From contig CM064875.1 of NCBI GenBank assembly GCA_032719365.1, positions 21,266,566 to 21,330,565 of the forward strand: a stretch of 64,000 nt of DNA. Direction: 5' to 3'. Shown here in pieces: positions 11,581 to 22,509 of this stretch (position 1 is its first letter; each line of letters starts with the position of its first letter). The translations under genes were made by a program, and so were the position numbers. This DNA is from Prinsepia uniflora. Taxonomy: Eukaryota; Streptophyta; Magnoliopsida; Rosales; Rosaceae. The notes under the pieces are model-generated. The model was given only the letters and a program-made list of their open reading frames with translations, had not been told where the DNA came from and made no database searches.

Positions 11581-12400
11581 GATAATTTTAAGTCAATTCC
11601 ACCATAGATTGAAAATAAATTTCACCAAAATTGAAGCCAGTTTGATAAATTTGAAGATTATTAATGATATCATACTTTGATAAAATCCCCAGAAGACTAA
11701 CCGGTACTATTTCTTTACCAAGTTGAAGCCCATCAAACCATTGTTGTCTAGACCATCAGAGCATGCCTAGTAGTAAAGATAAAGGTAATTCTAGCCCTTT
11801 AAATAGCACTGTTAATGACATTTTGACAAAAATTATTTGTTGTGTTTCTAATGAGGAGAGATAAGGGGTAAGAATCCAATTTTTTTGTAATTATTTTTTT
11901 AAAGATAATAATGTAGAAATCTTAATTTTTTTATATAATATAATAATAATGTAGAAATCTTATACAATAATGAAAAAATCTTATTTTGTTTTAAAAATTA
12001 GACATTAAGAGAACGGAGAATCTTTATTTTATCAAATTTAATATAATAGTATAGGATAATTAAATATTGAGCATTTATAAAAATAAACATTAAATTTTAT
12101 AAAAAAAAATTATAAAAATGACACATGACAACCTGCTATTGGCTGCACATGTATGTTGGTTGTGGCCCAGGAGCCCAACCCAGGCCAAAGGGCTATAAGC
12201 TGCCTAGCTCGGGCCACAAAGTGAGCACTAGATGTGCTCTCAAAACCCTATTGTCCTTTCAAATGATAGAACCATGACAAGTTGTCCTTCCTTCCCCCTA
12301 AATAGAAATAAATAAAACTAGGACATTGCAACAAAAGAAAATCCAAGCAAACTTTCATTAAACACAGCCTCAAGAAACACCAAATCGAGCAAGAAACTCA

Positions 12401-12424
12401 GTATATATATATATATATATATAT
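12401..12424. repeat. (TA)n microsatellite
   Basis: About 12 uninterrupted TA units. Confidence 0.8.
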
Positions 12425-12439
12425 TATAAGTATGAGACT

Positions 12440-13110
12440 TGATGCGACTCAAGAGCAATTTGATGTGGGTTGGTATTGTGACATACTTATGGTTTATGCA
12501 TGACTCATTTGATCATTTTCAATAAATTCTTATTAAATAATTGATATTATATTTATAGTATTACGTGTAATTATTTTACAATTGTTTTGGCTTTTTAGTC
12601 AAAAACGAGGGGCTAAAGGTTATTTATTGAGAATGGGTTTACACTATAATATAATAACGACTGAGTCCACTTACCCTTGTGTTTTAAACTCCTCAGGTTT
12701 CTATGGCGTGCACATACTTCAAGGAGTTCAGATGCTCTGACACTCACTCCTGGGCATGGAGTGAAGTGATATTAGTAGGAAAAGTTTTTTGTGTATGATC
12801 ATCAATTTAATTCAACCATGCTCTAAGCTTCTGTCATTGAGTGAAATGTGATCGACTTTCACTGGTTAGGTTTCACATGACTCTCAAAAATGCATCGCTT
12901 TAACTCAAATCGCTTCCTCATCTGGACGTTATCATTCAGGTGTCGGCTAGCATGCCTCGACCTGCATGCCATAACTGGAATTTTCCGGGTCAAGGTGTAT
13001 CATAATACTAGGATGGGTGGCCTTCTGGGGTGTCCATGTGTTACATTATTTTTTTATTTAATTATCTTTTTTCATTTTTTAATGGTTAATTCAAAGATAT
13101 GAGGTGTAAC
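12440..13110 (+). mobile_element. Possible ancient LTR relic
   Basis: The text GAGTCCACTTACCCTTGTGT followed 24 bp later by CTCCTCAGGTTTC near 12663-12705 resembles the GTCCACTCAC...CCCTCCAGGT block that marks every Tekay-type LTR in this window. The region further down (GGTGTATCATAATACTAGG) recalls an LTR end. No clear termini or duplication were found. Confidence 0.25.
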
Positions 13111-13909
13111 AAGCATAAAAAAACAATTATCGTCCATTTTTCAAGGATCTAATTCCACTTTATTCTCCAGGTAGAACCCTTGATTCCACTATGTTCTTCG
13201 GGTAGAATCCTATATGAGGTGCTACTTGGAAACAAAATTGTTGTATTTGGAAAAAACATTTTAATTTCGCTATCACACTACGAACTTCATATAAATCAGA
13301 ACATGGATAAATCATGAAAAATGAATCCAAGTACATAGTTCATAAGTAGTTATTTTTATTCCCAACACAAAATTACCAACAAGCCAAATCTGAAACTCAA
13401 ACATACAATCAAAACCTAAATTTTAAGCAAATCATACCAAAACTTAAGGTCGCGAGACTTCAACGCTAGAGCGAGAGTGAGAGGTGTGACCCATGAAGGG
13501 GTGCAGCGGTGTCGAAGCTGGAAGACTTCAATATGGGGTTGCGAGGGTTCAACAGCTCGTCGCGATGAGTCCATTATACTTGAATGGTTTGGTCGATTCG
13601 ATTGAAGATGAGAAAACTTCGTGAGGCGTCAGGCTAGCTAGGTTTCGATGAGCCTTGTGCTTGATGAGTCTTTGATGGAATGGATGGGTAGTGAAGATGA
13701 AAAGACTGAGGTATGATGTGGGTTTGGTTTGGTTCAAAAGAACGAAATCTCTGAAGATGAAAGAGGTGGAAGACATAAGGGGAAGAATAAGACTAGAGGT
13801 GGAGAGAATGTCAATTAGGGTTAGTGCACAAAGAAGAAAAAACGACGTAGCTTCATTAGAATAGGGTTAGAAATTTGGTTCAACTTGGTTCAGTCGGTTC
13901 GGTTTCGTT

Positions 13910-13942
13910 CAGTTTTTTGGTTTTTAGGGACCAAAAAAACTG
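13910..13942. repeat. Imperfect inverted repeat in a GGTTCGGTT-rich stretch
   Basis: CAGTTTTTTGGT and ACCAAAAAAACTG flank an 8-nt spacer. The surroundings (13875-14040) are rich in GGTTCGGTT/CAATTCGG words, a common plant low-complexity type. It could be a MITE remnant, but no target duplication was found. Confidence 0.5.
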
Positions 13943-14240
13943 AAATCAAACCAATTTCAATTCGGTTCAATTTTCCTATTTTGGTTACACTTTTTTTTAT
14001 TCAATTATTTTTTGGTACGGTCCAATTCAATTTGATAATTCGGCAGATTTTTTGGAACCAATTAACAACCTGGCACATTGGCATTTTAGGTAGAAAATAA
14101 AAAACTAAGCATAACTCTCAAATTTTATGCACACAAGAGGGTACTGTGTAATTTTCTATCAAAAAGAAATAGCCCCCAAGAAATCCGAGTACGGTCTGGG
14201 ACGTCTTTAGTTGCGGGTTTCTTAGGTTTTAGTGAAAGGA

Positions 14241-14306
14241 AAGAAGAAGAAGAAGAAGAAGAAGAAGAAGAAGAAGAAGAAGAAGAAGAAGAAGAAGAAG
14301 AAGAAG
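14241..14306. repeat. (GAA)n microsatellite, about 22 units
   Basis: Uninterrupted AAG/GAA triplets. The minus strand would read as poly-Ser, which is an artefact of the repeat and not a protein. Confidence 0.9.
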
Positions 14307-14588
14307 ATGGGGTTTGGAATGCAGCCATACAAAATGCAATCAATGCTGAAAGAGGGGCACAAGCAAGTATGTCAGTAATTTGTTCATTAAACAATATAGG
14401 CTAGCATGCAAGTATGTCCCAAGAGCCTAGCCAACTTTAATGTGGACAATATACATATTGCAAAGATTGTGGGAGGAGGTTTGCATAATTGCACTGTTGT
14501 TAGTGGTATGGTGTTGAAAATGATGCAGTGGGAAGTATAGAGCGAATGAAGAAGGCCAGGGTTAGCACACTCTTGTTTTGAAGTTTCT

Positions 14589-15062
14589 TTGTGTTGTTTG
14601 TTTGGTTTTGTTTATGAATTCACCTTCAGAAAACATATGTGTACCAGGAAGAAGTCTACTAGTGAGGTAGACCTATTCCAAAATCCAACCAAGCTTAGCA
14701 GGTTCCACACTGAGATGAAATGCAGCAATTGTGGTCAATTGAGACATAGGCTTAACAAATGCAAGGTATAAATCACTTTAGTTAAGAATTCTTATTTACC
14801 TCATTTAGATGCTTGTTTGATTGCTGGTTTGCTGTTTGTTTTACAGGAGCCTATTACAGAAAAGACTGAAAGCTTGAGAAGAAAAAGAATTGAAGCTAAA
14901 GTAAGGAGGGAACAAGTAAAGGAAAATGGATCAAGTGCAAGTTAGCAAGAAGGATCCTAACCCCAATCCAAAATAGAATCCCAGCCCCAAACACAAACAG
15001 ATTCCCATCCCCAATCCCAACCCCAAACCCAAATAGAATCCCAACCCTAAACCCAAACAGAA
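14589..15062 (+). pseudogene. C-terminal end of a Mutator-like (MURA-type) transposase gene, first part
   Basis: A frame ending ...KLSRFHTEMKCSNCGQLRHRLNKCK carries a CCHC zinc knuckle (C-x2-C-x4-H-x4-C) typical of the tail of plant MULE transposases. A GT-AG intron follows (14766-14846), then EPITEKTESLRRKRIEAKVR, basic, ending at a TAG near 14944. After this the sequence stays Gln/Pro-rich (repeats of CCCAATCCCAACCCCAAA) up to 15062, where a Tekay element is inserted. The same Gln/Pro-rich text resumes at 25361. No SWIM or DDE domain is visible upstream, so only the tail is present. A cellular MULE-derived gene is an alternative. Confidence 0.5.
15058..15062. repeat. Target-site duplication CAGAA (left)
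   Basis: It is identical to 25356-25360 and abuts TGTAACG. Confidence 0.9.
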
Positions 15063-17909
15063 TGTAACGCCCCGGACGTTCTGGAAATATAATGTTATAA
15101 AATATTGAATAAAATGACGTTTTTACCCTTGTGATTCGTATGGTCAATTTGCTGACTTTTTGATTAGGAGGTCGAACGGACGTTGAGCGATGACCGTGAC
15201 GTAGTTCGGGACGTCACGAGTTCATAGACAGGTGGCACGTTCGATTCGGACGAACAGGGTGAAAGTTATGATGTTCGGAAGTTCAGGGGCATTATCGTAA
15301 TTGGACATTATTAAGGGAAAAAGTTGACTTTTTGTTTGACAATTGACATTCATTTGACTCGAAGACCGTTATGTTCGTCTCGATGCCCTGAGTACAACGA
15401 CTGGCGGCACGCTTGAAACGGACGTCGGATGACCGAGTTACGGGTCACGGAAGTTGGAGGGCATTTTGGTAATTTTTGCCCTGAGGGCATTTTGGTCTTT
15501 TCACACGGGGGTACTGTTCACCACCGTGGAAAAACAGAGTGTGCGGCCGTGGGTTGAGCGTGCAATTGTTTAAGGTTTGGTGGAGGGATCAGACACATTG
15601 TTTATGTTGTTTGAGGTAGTGGAAGCAGGATGAGTGGCTTTGGTGCACGGTTTGGGTAGTGTTCAGGGCACGGGAGAGCATGATTTGGCTATGGCTTCCA
15701 TGTGCGTGGGGGACATTTTCAGAGAACCTCAGCTGGTCTCCCACGGGCTGTTGGCCACACTGATCGAATAATTGAGTATGGGAGTGGAGTGAGGATGGAG
15801 TTAGGGTCATTTTGATTCAATCTGGGGGATGAGACTGAGAGAACCGGGAGGAACCAGTTGGAGGGAAAAATCCCATTCAATTTCTGGAGCCTGTTGATCG
15901 AAACCAAGGGCCGTGCTAGACTTCTGGGGCCACTACGAGCACAACCGTGCAAGAATTGGAGGAGGAGGAGGACAGGTTGGTCGGGAACCTGAGTCTCAGT
16001 TTCAGAGGAAAACCAGTGCTGAGGACGACGACCTCCTGGTAACGGCGAGTTGAATTGTTAGTGCCATTGTGTTCGTCTAAGTTTCCTTATGCTACTGGTG
16101 AAACTAATTTGGAAATGGAGTTAGTTTGGGTGAGTTCGGGGTGACGGCCCGTTCGTCTGTTCAAGTCTGGGTTGAATCGATTTAGGGACAGTCGAGGTTA
16201 ATAATTAGTGGAGACCTGAAATTAATGGGTTAGAGAAGATAATAGGATTGAAAACGGGAGGAATTGTTTGAGAATTGAGCTTGAACTGGTCGGGTTGAGT
16301 CGCGGGTAACAGACCCGTTTATCAGTCGATTCGGGTAAGAACGATGACACTGTAGCTTGGCGTGTGGCCTTCATGCGCAGCCACTTTGGGCGGCGCGTGA
16401 CGACGCGTGTGGTGTCATCTCCGATCACGGTCAATATGGAAATTGTTCCTTTCAGTCCAATTAACATTTTACCTTTAGGATTCGAGTTGTTCGGGAGTCA
16501 TTCGGGATTTCGGGAGTCCGGAAGATTAAGTCTTTAAGTTTATTTTCGCCGAAAAATCTGGGAAAATTAGGAAAAATCCTACGAGTTATTTTGGGATGTT
16601 TGTAACCCTTCTTGTACGTTTTTTCAGGCCCGGACACTTCCGAAGCTACGGAGGAGCGCGTGGGACGCGATTGACGCGTCCTAAGACTGTGAGTGGACTT
16701 TTTGATTCCTAAATTGGGCATGCATGACTATTTTGCTTATTTATCTCATGGTTTTACATATGATTTTATGATGGTGATATGATACATCGGTTTTACGTGT
16801 TTTCACGTTTTTCGAGATATTTATCGTATTTCATGCATTTCGAGGTTATGGTTTTTCGCTTATGCATGCGTGGTGATTTTGATGAAGTACCTGGATATGA
16901 ATATGCATGTTTCGGATTTATGATGTTTGATCATATCGTGAAGTAATTTTCGGAAATTGCATGTGTTGGAATTTGCATGTGAATTCGGACATAAGTCCTG
17001 TTATGATGTGATATGTTTTCGGAATGATGTTGGAAAACGGTTTGTGATGAACCCTGGTTTATTGTGTTTAAAACGGTTTTCGGTTTAAAGACCCGGTTAA
17101 TGGTTGGATCTGGTTTTGGGTTTAAAGACCCGGTATGTTGATGACGGGGGCGGGCCCGAAAATTGGGTTTAAAGACCCGAATTGAGTTTAAAGACTCGTG
17201 AGTTTAAAGACTCGATTATTATGATACCCCCGAGGCCTACTGATCATATTTTGAGTTTAAAGACTCGTTGATATCCCGGGAAGGCCTAATGTTGAGTTTA
17301 AAGACTCGGATGGATCCAACGGCATAATTGTGATTATTGATTTACGTTTTACTTGATTTGTGCAAATAATGTTTCAAAATGACGGTTTCTAGAATCTGGT
17401 ATTATTAAATGGTTTTACATGAGTTATGACGATCCTTGTAACATTTTTCATGTGTTTCGGAAGAAGAGTTTTCAAAAGTTTAATACGCAAGTTTTGAATA
17501 TTTGGTTATGCATGCGGATTACAAAACTGGAGGGCGAACCCGATTTCGGAAAAACTGTTTTTCCTGCAAAACTTATGTTTCGGTCCACTCACACTTTGTT
17601 GTTTTAAATTCCCTCTAGGTCGTGGTACAAGCGCGGGGGCAAGCGCCGTGGCAGAGGCGGAGGCATAAAGTTTTCCGTTGCGGAGTAGTTAGTTCACAGA
17701 GTAGGATTTGTTCTTTAACCTGTTTTGTAATATTATGCTCTGTGAAACTGTGGACTTGACGTCCAGTCGGATGTATTTGTTTAATCTCCCTGGTCTGACA
17801 ATGGGTGTGTTGTAATATTAATTAGTTTTTCGGTCTTTTGGATTCGATTGTCAGACGGGAGCAGGATGCTTCCCGATTATCGAGGCGATAATCGGGGTGG
17901 GTCCTGTCA
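15063..17909 (+). repeat. 5' LTR of the Tekay-type element
   Basis: 2,847 bp, TGTAACGCC...GTCCTGTCA. Landmarks: ACGT-rich box (15189-15240), donor-like TGTGAGTGGAC (16688-16698), seven mini-hairpins of the GGGTTTAAAGACCC / GAGTTTAAAGACTC kind (17081-17307), GTCCACTCACA (17583-17593), acceptor-like CCCTCTAG|GT (AG at 17617-17618), and an 11-bp-stem hairpin (17872-17896) just before the end. Open frames on the minus strand repeat exactly in the 3' LTR but have no domain and are not called. Confidence 0.95.
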
Positions 17910-17910
17910 A

Positions 17911-17929
17911 TTGGTATCAGAGCCTAGGT
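17911..17929 (+). promoter_or_regulatory. Primer-binding site (initiator tRNA-Met type)
   Basis: TTGGTATCAGAGCCTAGGT begins 2 nt after the LTR end. It is complementary to the 3' end of plant initiator tRNA-Met, the usual primer for this lineage. Confidence 0.9.
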
Positions 17930-17980
17930 TTACGATTCGTGTCTGGCACTCGGGTGTGCCTTGATTTTTTTTACTAACTT

Positions 17981-18859
17981 ATGCCTCTTACAGAAGAAGG
18001 ACGACCGGCCATGCCTCCGCGACGCGAACCCCCTCCACGACCTGATGGCGAGGCCGAGAGTGCTTCGATAGAGCGAGCCCAGCGTCTTGGGGTTACGGTG
18101 TTTAGTGGTGGAGCGGATCCCGAGGATGCTCACCGTTGGATTTCTCAGTTCGAGCGGATTTTTGCTGTGATGCATTGTCCTCCTGAGGAGCGAGTTGTAT
18201 TGGCTACCTTTTTGCTTGATGGATTTGCTTATGAGTGGTGGTATACTCTAGAATTGTCGGGTTGGGATGCCCGTACAGTGACTTGGGAGACCTTTCGTGA
18301 ACGGTTTCTGGACCAGTATTATCCCCATTCATTCCGTGATGCTAGGGAGACCGAGTTTCTGCAGCTCCAGCAGGGGAGCATGTCCGTAGCTGAGTATGAG
18401 CAGAAATTTCAGATGCTAGTTCGTTTTGCTCCTACCTTTGTATCTACTGAGGCTGAGAAATGTCGTAGGTTTGAGCTTGGCCTACGGGGTGAGATACGGG
18501 CCATTGTGACGGCCTGAGCTTTTGTTACTCTCAGGGAGTTGTCGGATACCGCAGTGCGGGTTGAGGCCAGTCTCCCGACACGTCCACAGTATTCTGGTGG
18601 TGGACAACGTCGCGAGCGTTCATATCCTGGATCATATGGTCTGAGGGCCCCGAAGAAGGGACATTATAATGGTGGAGCCTCATCTGCAGGCAATGATCGT
18701 TATGGCAGGCCTGGTAACTATCAGAGTTCCGGATTCCGAGCGCCTAGGGCGCAGACTGCTCTGCAGGCGAGCGCGACTTCTGTTGCTTCCACGGGACGGC
18801 AGGGTGGTGGTTTTGTTCGAGATGCTTCCAATGTTATCTGTTTCTTCTGTGGCGAGCGG
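17981..18859 (+). pseudogene. gag of the Tekay-type element, nonsense and frameshift
   Basis: The ATG at 17981 gives MPLTEEGRPAMPPRR, then the retrotransposon gag domain (FSGGADPEDAHRWISQFERI, MHCPPEERVVLATFLLDG, FRERFLDQYYPHSFRDARE, FELGLRGEIRAIVTA). A TGA at 18515-18517 interrupts it; the frame then continues through a Gly/Arg-rich linker into a CCHC zinc knuckle. Inside the knuckle (about 18856-18860) the G-run is one base longer than expected: the frame reads CGERGPL, while the +1 frame reads GGHYRREC. In a live element this is the capsid/nucleocapsid protein. Confidence 0.9.
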
Positions 18860-21800
18860 GGGCCACTATCGGAGGGAGTGTCCATCTTTGCCACAGGGTG
18901 GTGGCGCAGGTTGGGGTGGAGCAGAGCAGGGACGGAGCACAGCTGCAGTTTCTGGGACTGGGAGCACTCGAGGAGGTGGTACTGGAGCGGCTAATGGACA
19001 GAGGGGCCGGGGCCGTGGGCGAGCAGCTGGACCACAGGCTCGAGTTTTTGCTGTTACGCAGCAGGAGGCCAGGGCAGCACCTGGTGTTGTGACAGGTACA
19101 CTCACGATCTTTGGGCATGATGTTTGTGCTGTAATTGATCCCGGAGCTACTCATTCATTTATATCACGGGACTGTGAGTTGTTGGCGGGTAGAGAGGTGT
19201 CCGCCTTGGACTGTGACTTGGGTGTGAGTACACCCACGGGAGATGTATTTGTGGTAAATCAAGTGTTGCGGGAGTGTCCCGTAATGGCAGGTGATGTTGG
19301 TCTGATGGCAGATTTGATACTCTTGGATTTGCACGACTTTGATGTCATTTTGGGAATGGACTGGTTGACGCTCCATCATGCTTCTATCGAATGTGTCGAT
19401 AAGAAGGTTACTTTTCGGAGCCCGGGGTTACCGGAAACCATTTTTCAGGGAATTCAGCGAGCAACTCCTGTCGCAGTGATTTCCGCCCTGAAGGCAAGTA
19501 AGTTGTTGAGGAAGGGGTGCCAGGGATACTTAGCCCAAGTGTTGGACTCACGAGCTGCACCATTGAGGGTGGAGGATGTACCGATTGTACGGGAGTTCCC
19601 GGATGTCTTTCCGGAGGATCTACCGGGATTGCCACCGCATCGAGATGTCGAGTTCACTATTGATCTGGTTCCAGGTACGCAACCTATCTCTCAGACTCCA
19701 TATCGTATGGCGCCAGCTGAGTTGAAAGAACTGAAGGCGCAGTTACAAGAATTACTTGAGATAGGGTTTATTCGACCGAGTGTGTCCCCCTGGGGAGCCC
19801 CGGTGTTATTTGTGAAGAAAAAGGATGGGAGTTTGAGACTCTGCATCGATTACAGGCAACTGAATAAAGTAACAGTCAGGAACAAATACCCGTTGCCTCG
19901 GATCGATGATTTGTTTGATCAACTGCGAGGAGCCCAGTACTTCTCCAAAATTGATCTACGTTCCGGGTATCATCAATTGCGGGTTAAGGACGAGGATGTA
20001 CCCAAGACAGCCTTTAGGACCCGATATGGTCATTATGAGTTCCTTGTGATGCCGTTTGGTTTGACCAACGCACCCGCAGCGTTTATGGATTTGATGAACC
20101 GAGTGTTGCAGCCTTACTTGGATCGTTTTGTCATCGTGTTTATTGACGATATCCTAGTCTACTCGAGGAGTGCGGAAGCGCACGAGGAACACTTAAGGAT
20201 GGTGCTAGGTACCTTGAGGGAAAACCAGTTGTATGCGAAGCTCAGCAAATGTCAGTTTTGGTTGACGAGCGTGAGTTTCTTGGGGCATGTGATCTCAACT
20301 GACGGGATCCGTGTGGATTCTCAGAAAATTGAGGCAGTGGCGAAGTGGGAACAACCGAGGACCGTCACTGAAGTAAGAAGTTTCTTGGGTTTGGCTGGTT
20401 ACTAAGGAGGTTTGTAGAGGGTTTCTCTACCATTGTTGCCCCGTTGACGCGACTGACGCGGAAGGAAGTCAAGTTTGAGTGGGATGACGATTGTGAGCGT
20501 AGTTTTCGGAAGCTAAAGGAAAGGTTGACATCTGCTCCTATACTGACCCTTCCGGACGACAGTGGGGAATTTGAGGTGTACAGTGATGCATCCTTACAGG
20601 GTTTGGGATGTGTACTAATGCAGCATGGGAAAGTGATCGCTTATGCTTCGCGCCAGTTGAAACCGCACGAGCGCAATTATCCGACGCACGACTTGGAGTT
20701 AGCTGCTGTCGTGCATGCGTTAAAAATCTGGAGACATCACCTGTATGGTGCGACTTGCAGAATGTTCACGGATCACAAAAGCCTGAAGTACTTGTTCACT
20801 CAGAAGGAGTTAAATGTGAGGCAGCGACGGTGGCTAGAGCTAATCAAGGATTATGATTGCACAATTGAGTACCACCCGGGAAAAGCCAATGTGGTGGCTG
20901 ATGCTCTAAGCCGGAAGTCAACGCATTCTGTAGCACATCTACGGACGGTTCATTTGCCACTTTTGGTTGAACTTCGTAAGACTAGCATTGACCTGGGCTT
21001 GGATGGCCAGGGTGTTTTACTGGCTAGCTTTCATGTGAGACCACTTCTGATCAATCGGATCGTTGAGGCTCAATCTCAAGATCCTGTCTCGTGTGTACTT
21101 CGAATTGAAGTAGAAGCCGATGAGCGGCTAGATTTCACAGTCAGGGAGGATGGAGCTTTGTTAAAAGAAGGACGGTTGTGTGTGCCCGACGTTGAGGCAC
21201 TGAAGAAGGAGATCTTGGACGAGGCTCATAGTTCAGCCTACGCGATGCATCCTGGTGGGACTAAGATGTATCGTACCTTGCGAGAGCACTACTGGTGGCC
21301 GAGAATGAAATGGGAGATTGCCGAGTTTGTCAGCAGGTGTCTGATTTACCAGCAAGTGAAGGCTGAGCGACAACGACCTTATGGAGCCTTGCAACCACTA
21401 CCTATTCCAGAATGGAAATGGGATCACTTAACGATGGATTTCGTGTTTGGACTTCCTAGGACACCCAGAGGTCACGATGGAGTTTGGGTGATTGTGGACA
21501 GGCTTACGAAATCAGCTCATTTCTTGCCAGTGCGAGAGAACTTCAGGATGACACAGTTGGCCTAGTTGTTTATTGACGAGATCATCCGTTTGCACGGTAC
21601 TCCGAAATCAATAGTTTCTGACCGAGACCCGAGGTTTACTTCTCGATTTTGGCAGAGTCTGCAGGAAGCATTTGGGACGAAACTTCGTTTCAGTACTGCA
21701 TTTCATCCTCAGACTGACGGCCAGTCTGAGCAGGACCATCCAGACATTGGAGGATATGATTCGAGCTTGCGTTTTGCAATTTCAGGACACTTGGGAGTCA

Positions 21801-22454
21801 CATCTACCCTTGATGGAATTTTCCTACAACAACAGCTATCAGGCGAGCATTGGGATGGCTCCGTACGAAGCCTTGTACGGACGGCAGTGCAGAACCCCGT
21901 TGTGTTGGACGGACGTGGGTGAAAGGAAACTGACTAAATTCGAATTGGTGGAACTGACGACCGAGAAGGTCAAACTCATCAGGGATCGGCTCAAGGCAGC
22001 CCAAGACAGACAAAAGAGCTATGTGGACCATCGGATTCGAGATCTTGAGTTTGCGGTCGGAGATCGGGTATTTCTGAGATTGTCCCCTTGGAAGGGTGTG
22101 GTGAGATTTGGCAGGCGAGGAAAGTTGAGCCTTCGTTATATCGGACCTTATGAGATTACCGAGAGGATTGGCCCGGTGGCCTACAGGTTGGCACTACCGC
22201 CAGAGCTTTCGAAGGTCCACGATGTTTTTCATGTGTCGATGTTGCGGAAATACGTGTTCGACACATCTCATGTATTGGAGGAACAGCCCATTGAACTTCG
22301 AGATGACTTGAGCTTTGAGGAACAGCCGGTGCAGATTTTGGATCGAAAGGATAAAGTACTACGTCGGAAGACCGTTCCTCTGGTAAAGGTTCTCTGGAGG
22401 AACCAGAATGTGGAGGAAGCCACATGGGAACCCGAGGCGCAGATGCGAGAATAG
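18860..22454 (+). pseudogene. pol (protease-RT-RNase H-integrase-chromodomain), broken
   Basis: The protease has DPGATHSF at 19137, where the third-position residue of the usual D-S/T-G is Pro in place of Ser/Thr. The reverse transcriptase keeps LCIDYRQLNK and FIDDILVYS (20139). A 1-nt deletion with a stop at 20403 ends this frame inside GLAGY. The next frame holds RNase H (FEVYSDASLQGLGCVLMQ), the H-H-C-C finger and the integrase core. The second Cys of CL-x-C is Tyr (21347-21349). A TAG at 21563-21565 and a 1-nt insertion at 21731 break the core between and after the D, D and E motifs (TMDF, SDRDPRF, PQTDGQSE). The end carries GPYEI...VHDVFHVSMLRKYV and a chromodomain (VLRRKTVPLVKVLWRNQNVE, EATWEPE), which in this lineage guides insertion to heterochromatin. 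Confidence 0.92.
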
Positions 22455-22473
22455 TTCCCCTACTTGTTCCCTT

Positions 22474-22494
22474 GAAATTTCGGGACGAAATTTC
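22474..22494 (+). repeat. Perfect hairpin just before the polypurine tract
   Basis: GAAATTTCG and CGAAATTTC form a 9-bp stem round a GGA loop, immediately followed by TTAAGGGGGGG. The minus-strand element has the same structure at 49061-49081. Confidence 0.8.
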
Positions 22495-22496
22495 TT

Positions 22497-22509
22497 AAGG
22501 GGGGGAGAT
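22497..22509 (+). promoter_or_regulatory. Polypurine tract of the Tekay-type element
   Basis: AAGGGGGGGAGAT lies directly before the 3' LTR TGTAACG. It primes plus-strand DNA synthesis. Confidence 0.9.

Larger units (their letters stand above)
11581..14580. other. Intergenic DNA upstream of the PNSB2-like gene
   Basis: No gene could be supported here. 11800-12120 is AT-rich with repeated AATAATGTAGAAATCTTA words. 12440-13110 may be an old LTR relic (separate entry). 13440-13860 has short minus-strand frames without recognisable domains. Confidence 0.4.

Noticed and set aside
14125..14394. Minus-strand frame with a long poly-Ser run
   Set aside because: It is produced by the (GAA)n microsatellite; no domain on either side.
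15719..15952. Minus-strand frames in the LTR, repeated exactly at 23165-23398
   Set aside because: They repeat only because the LTR repeats; no start context, domain or homology is recognisable.
17081..17307. Regular repeats with spacers, superficially like a CRISPR array
   Set aside because: Repeat unit is only 14 nt, spacers are irregular and sequence-related, it lies in a plant LTR, and no cas gene exists in the window.
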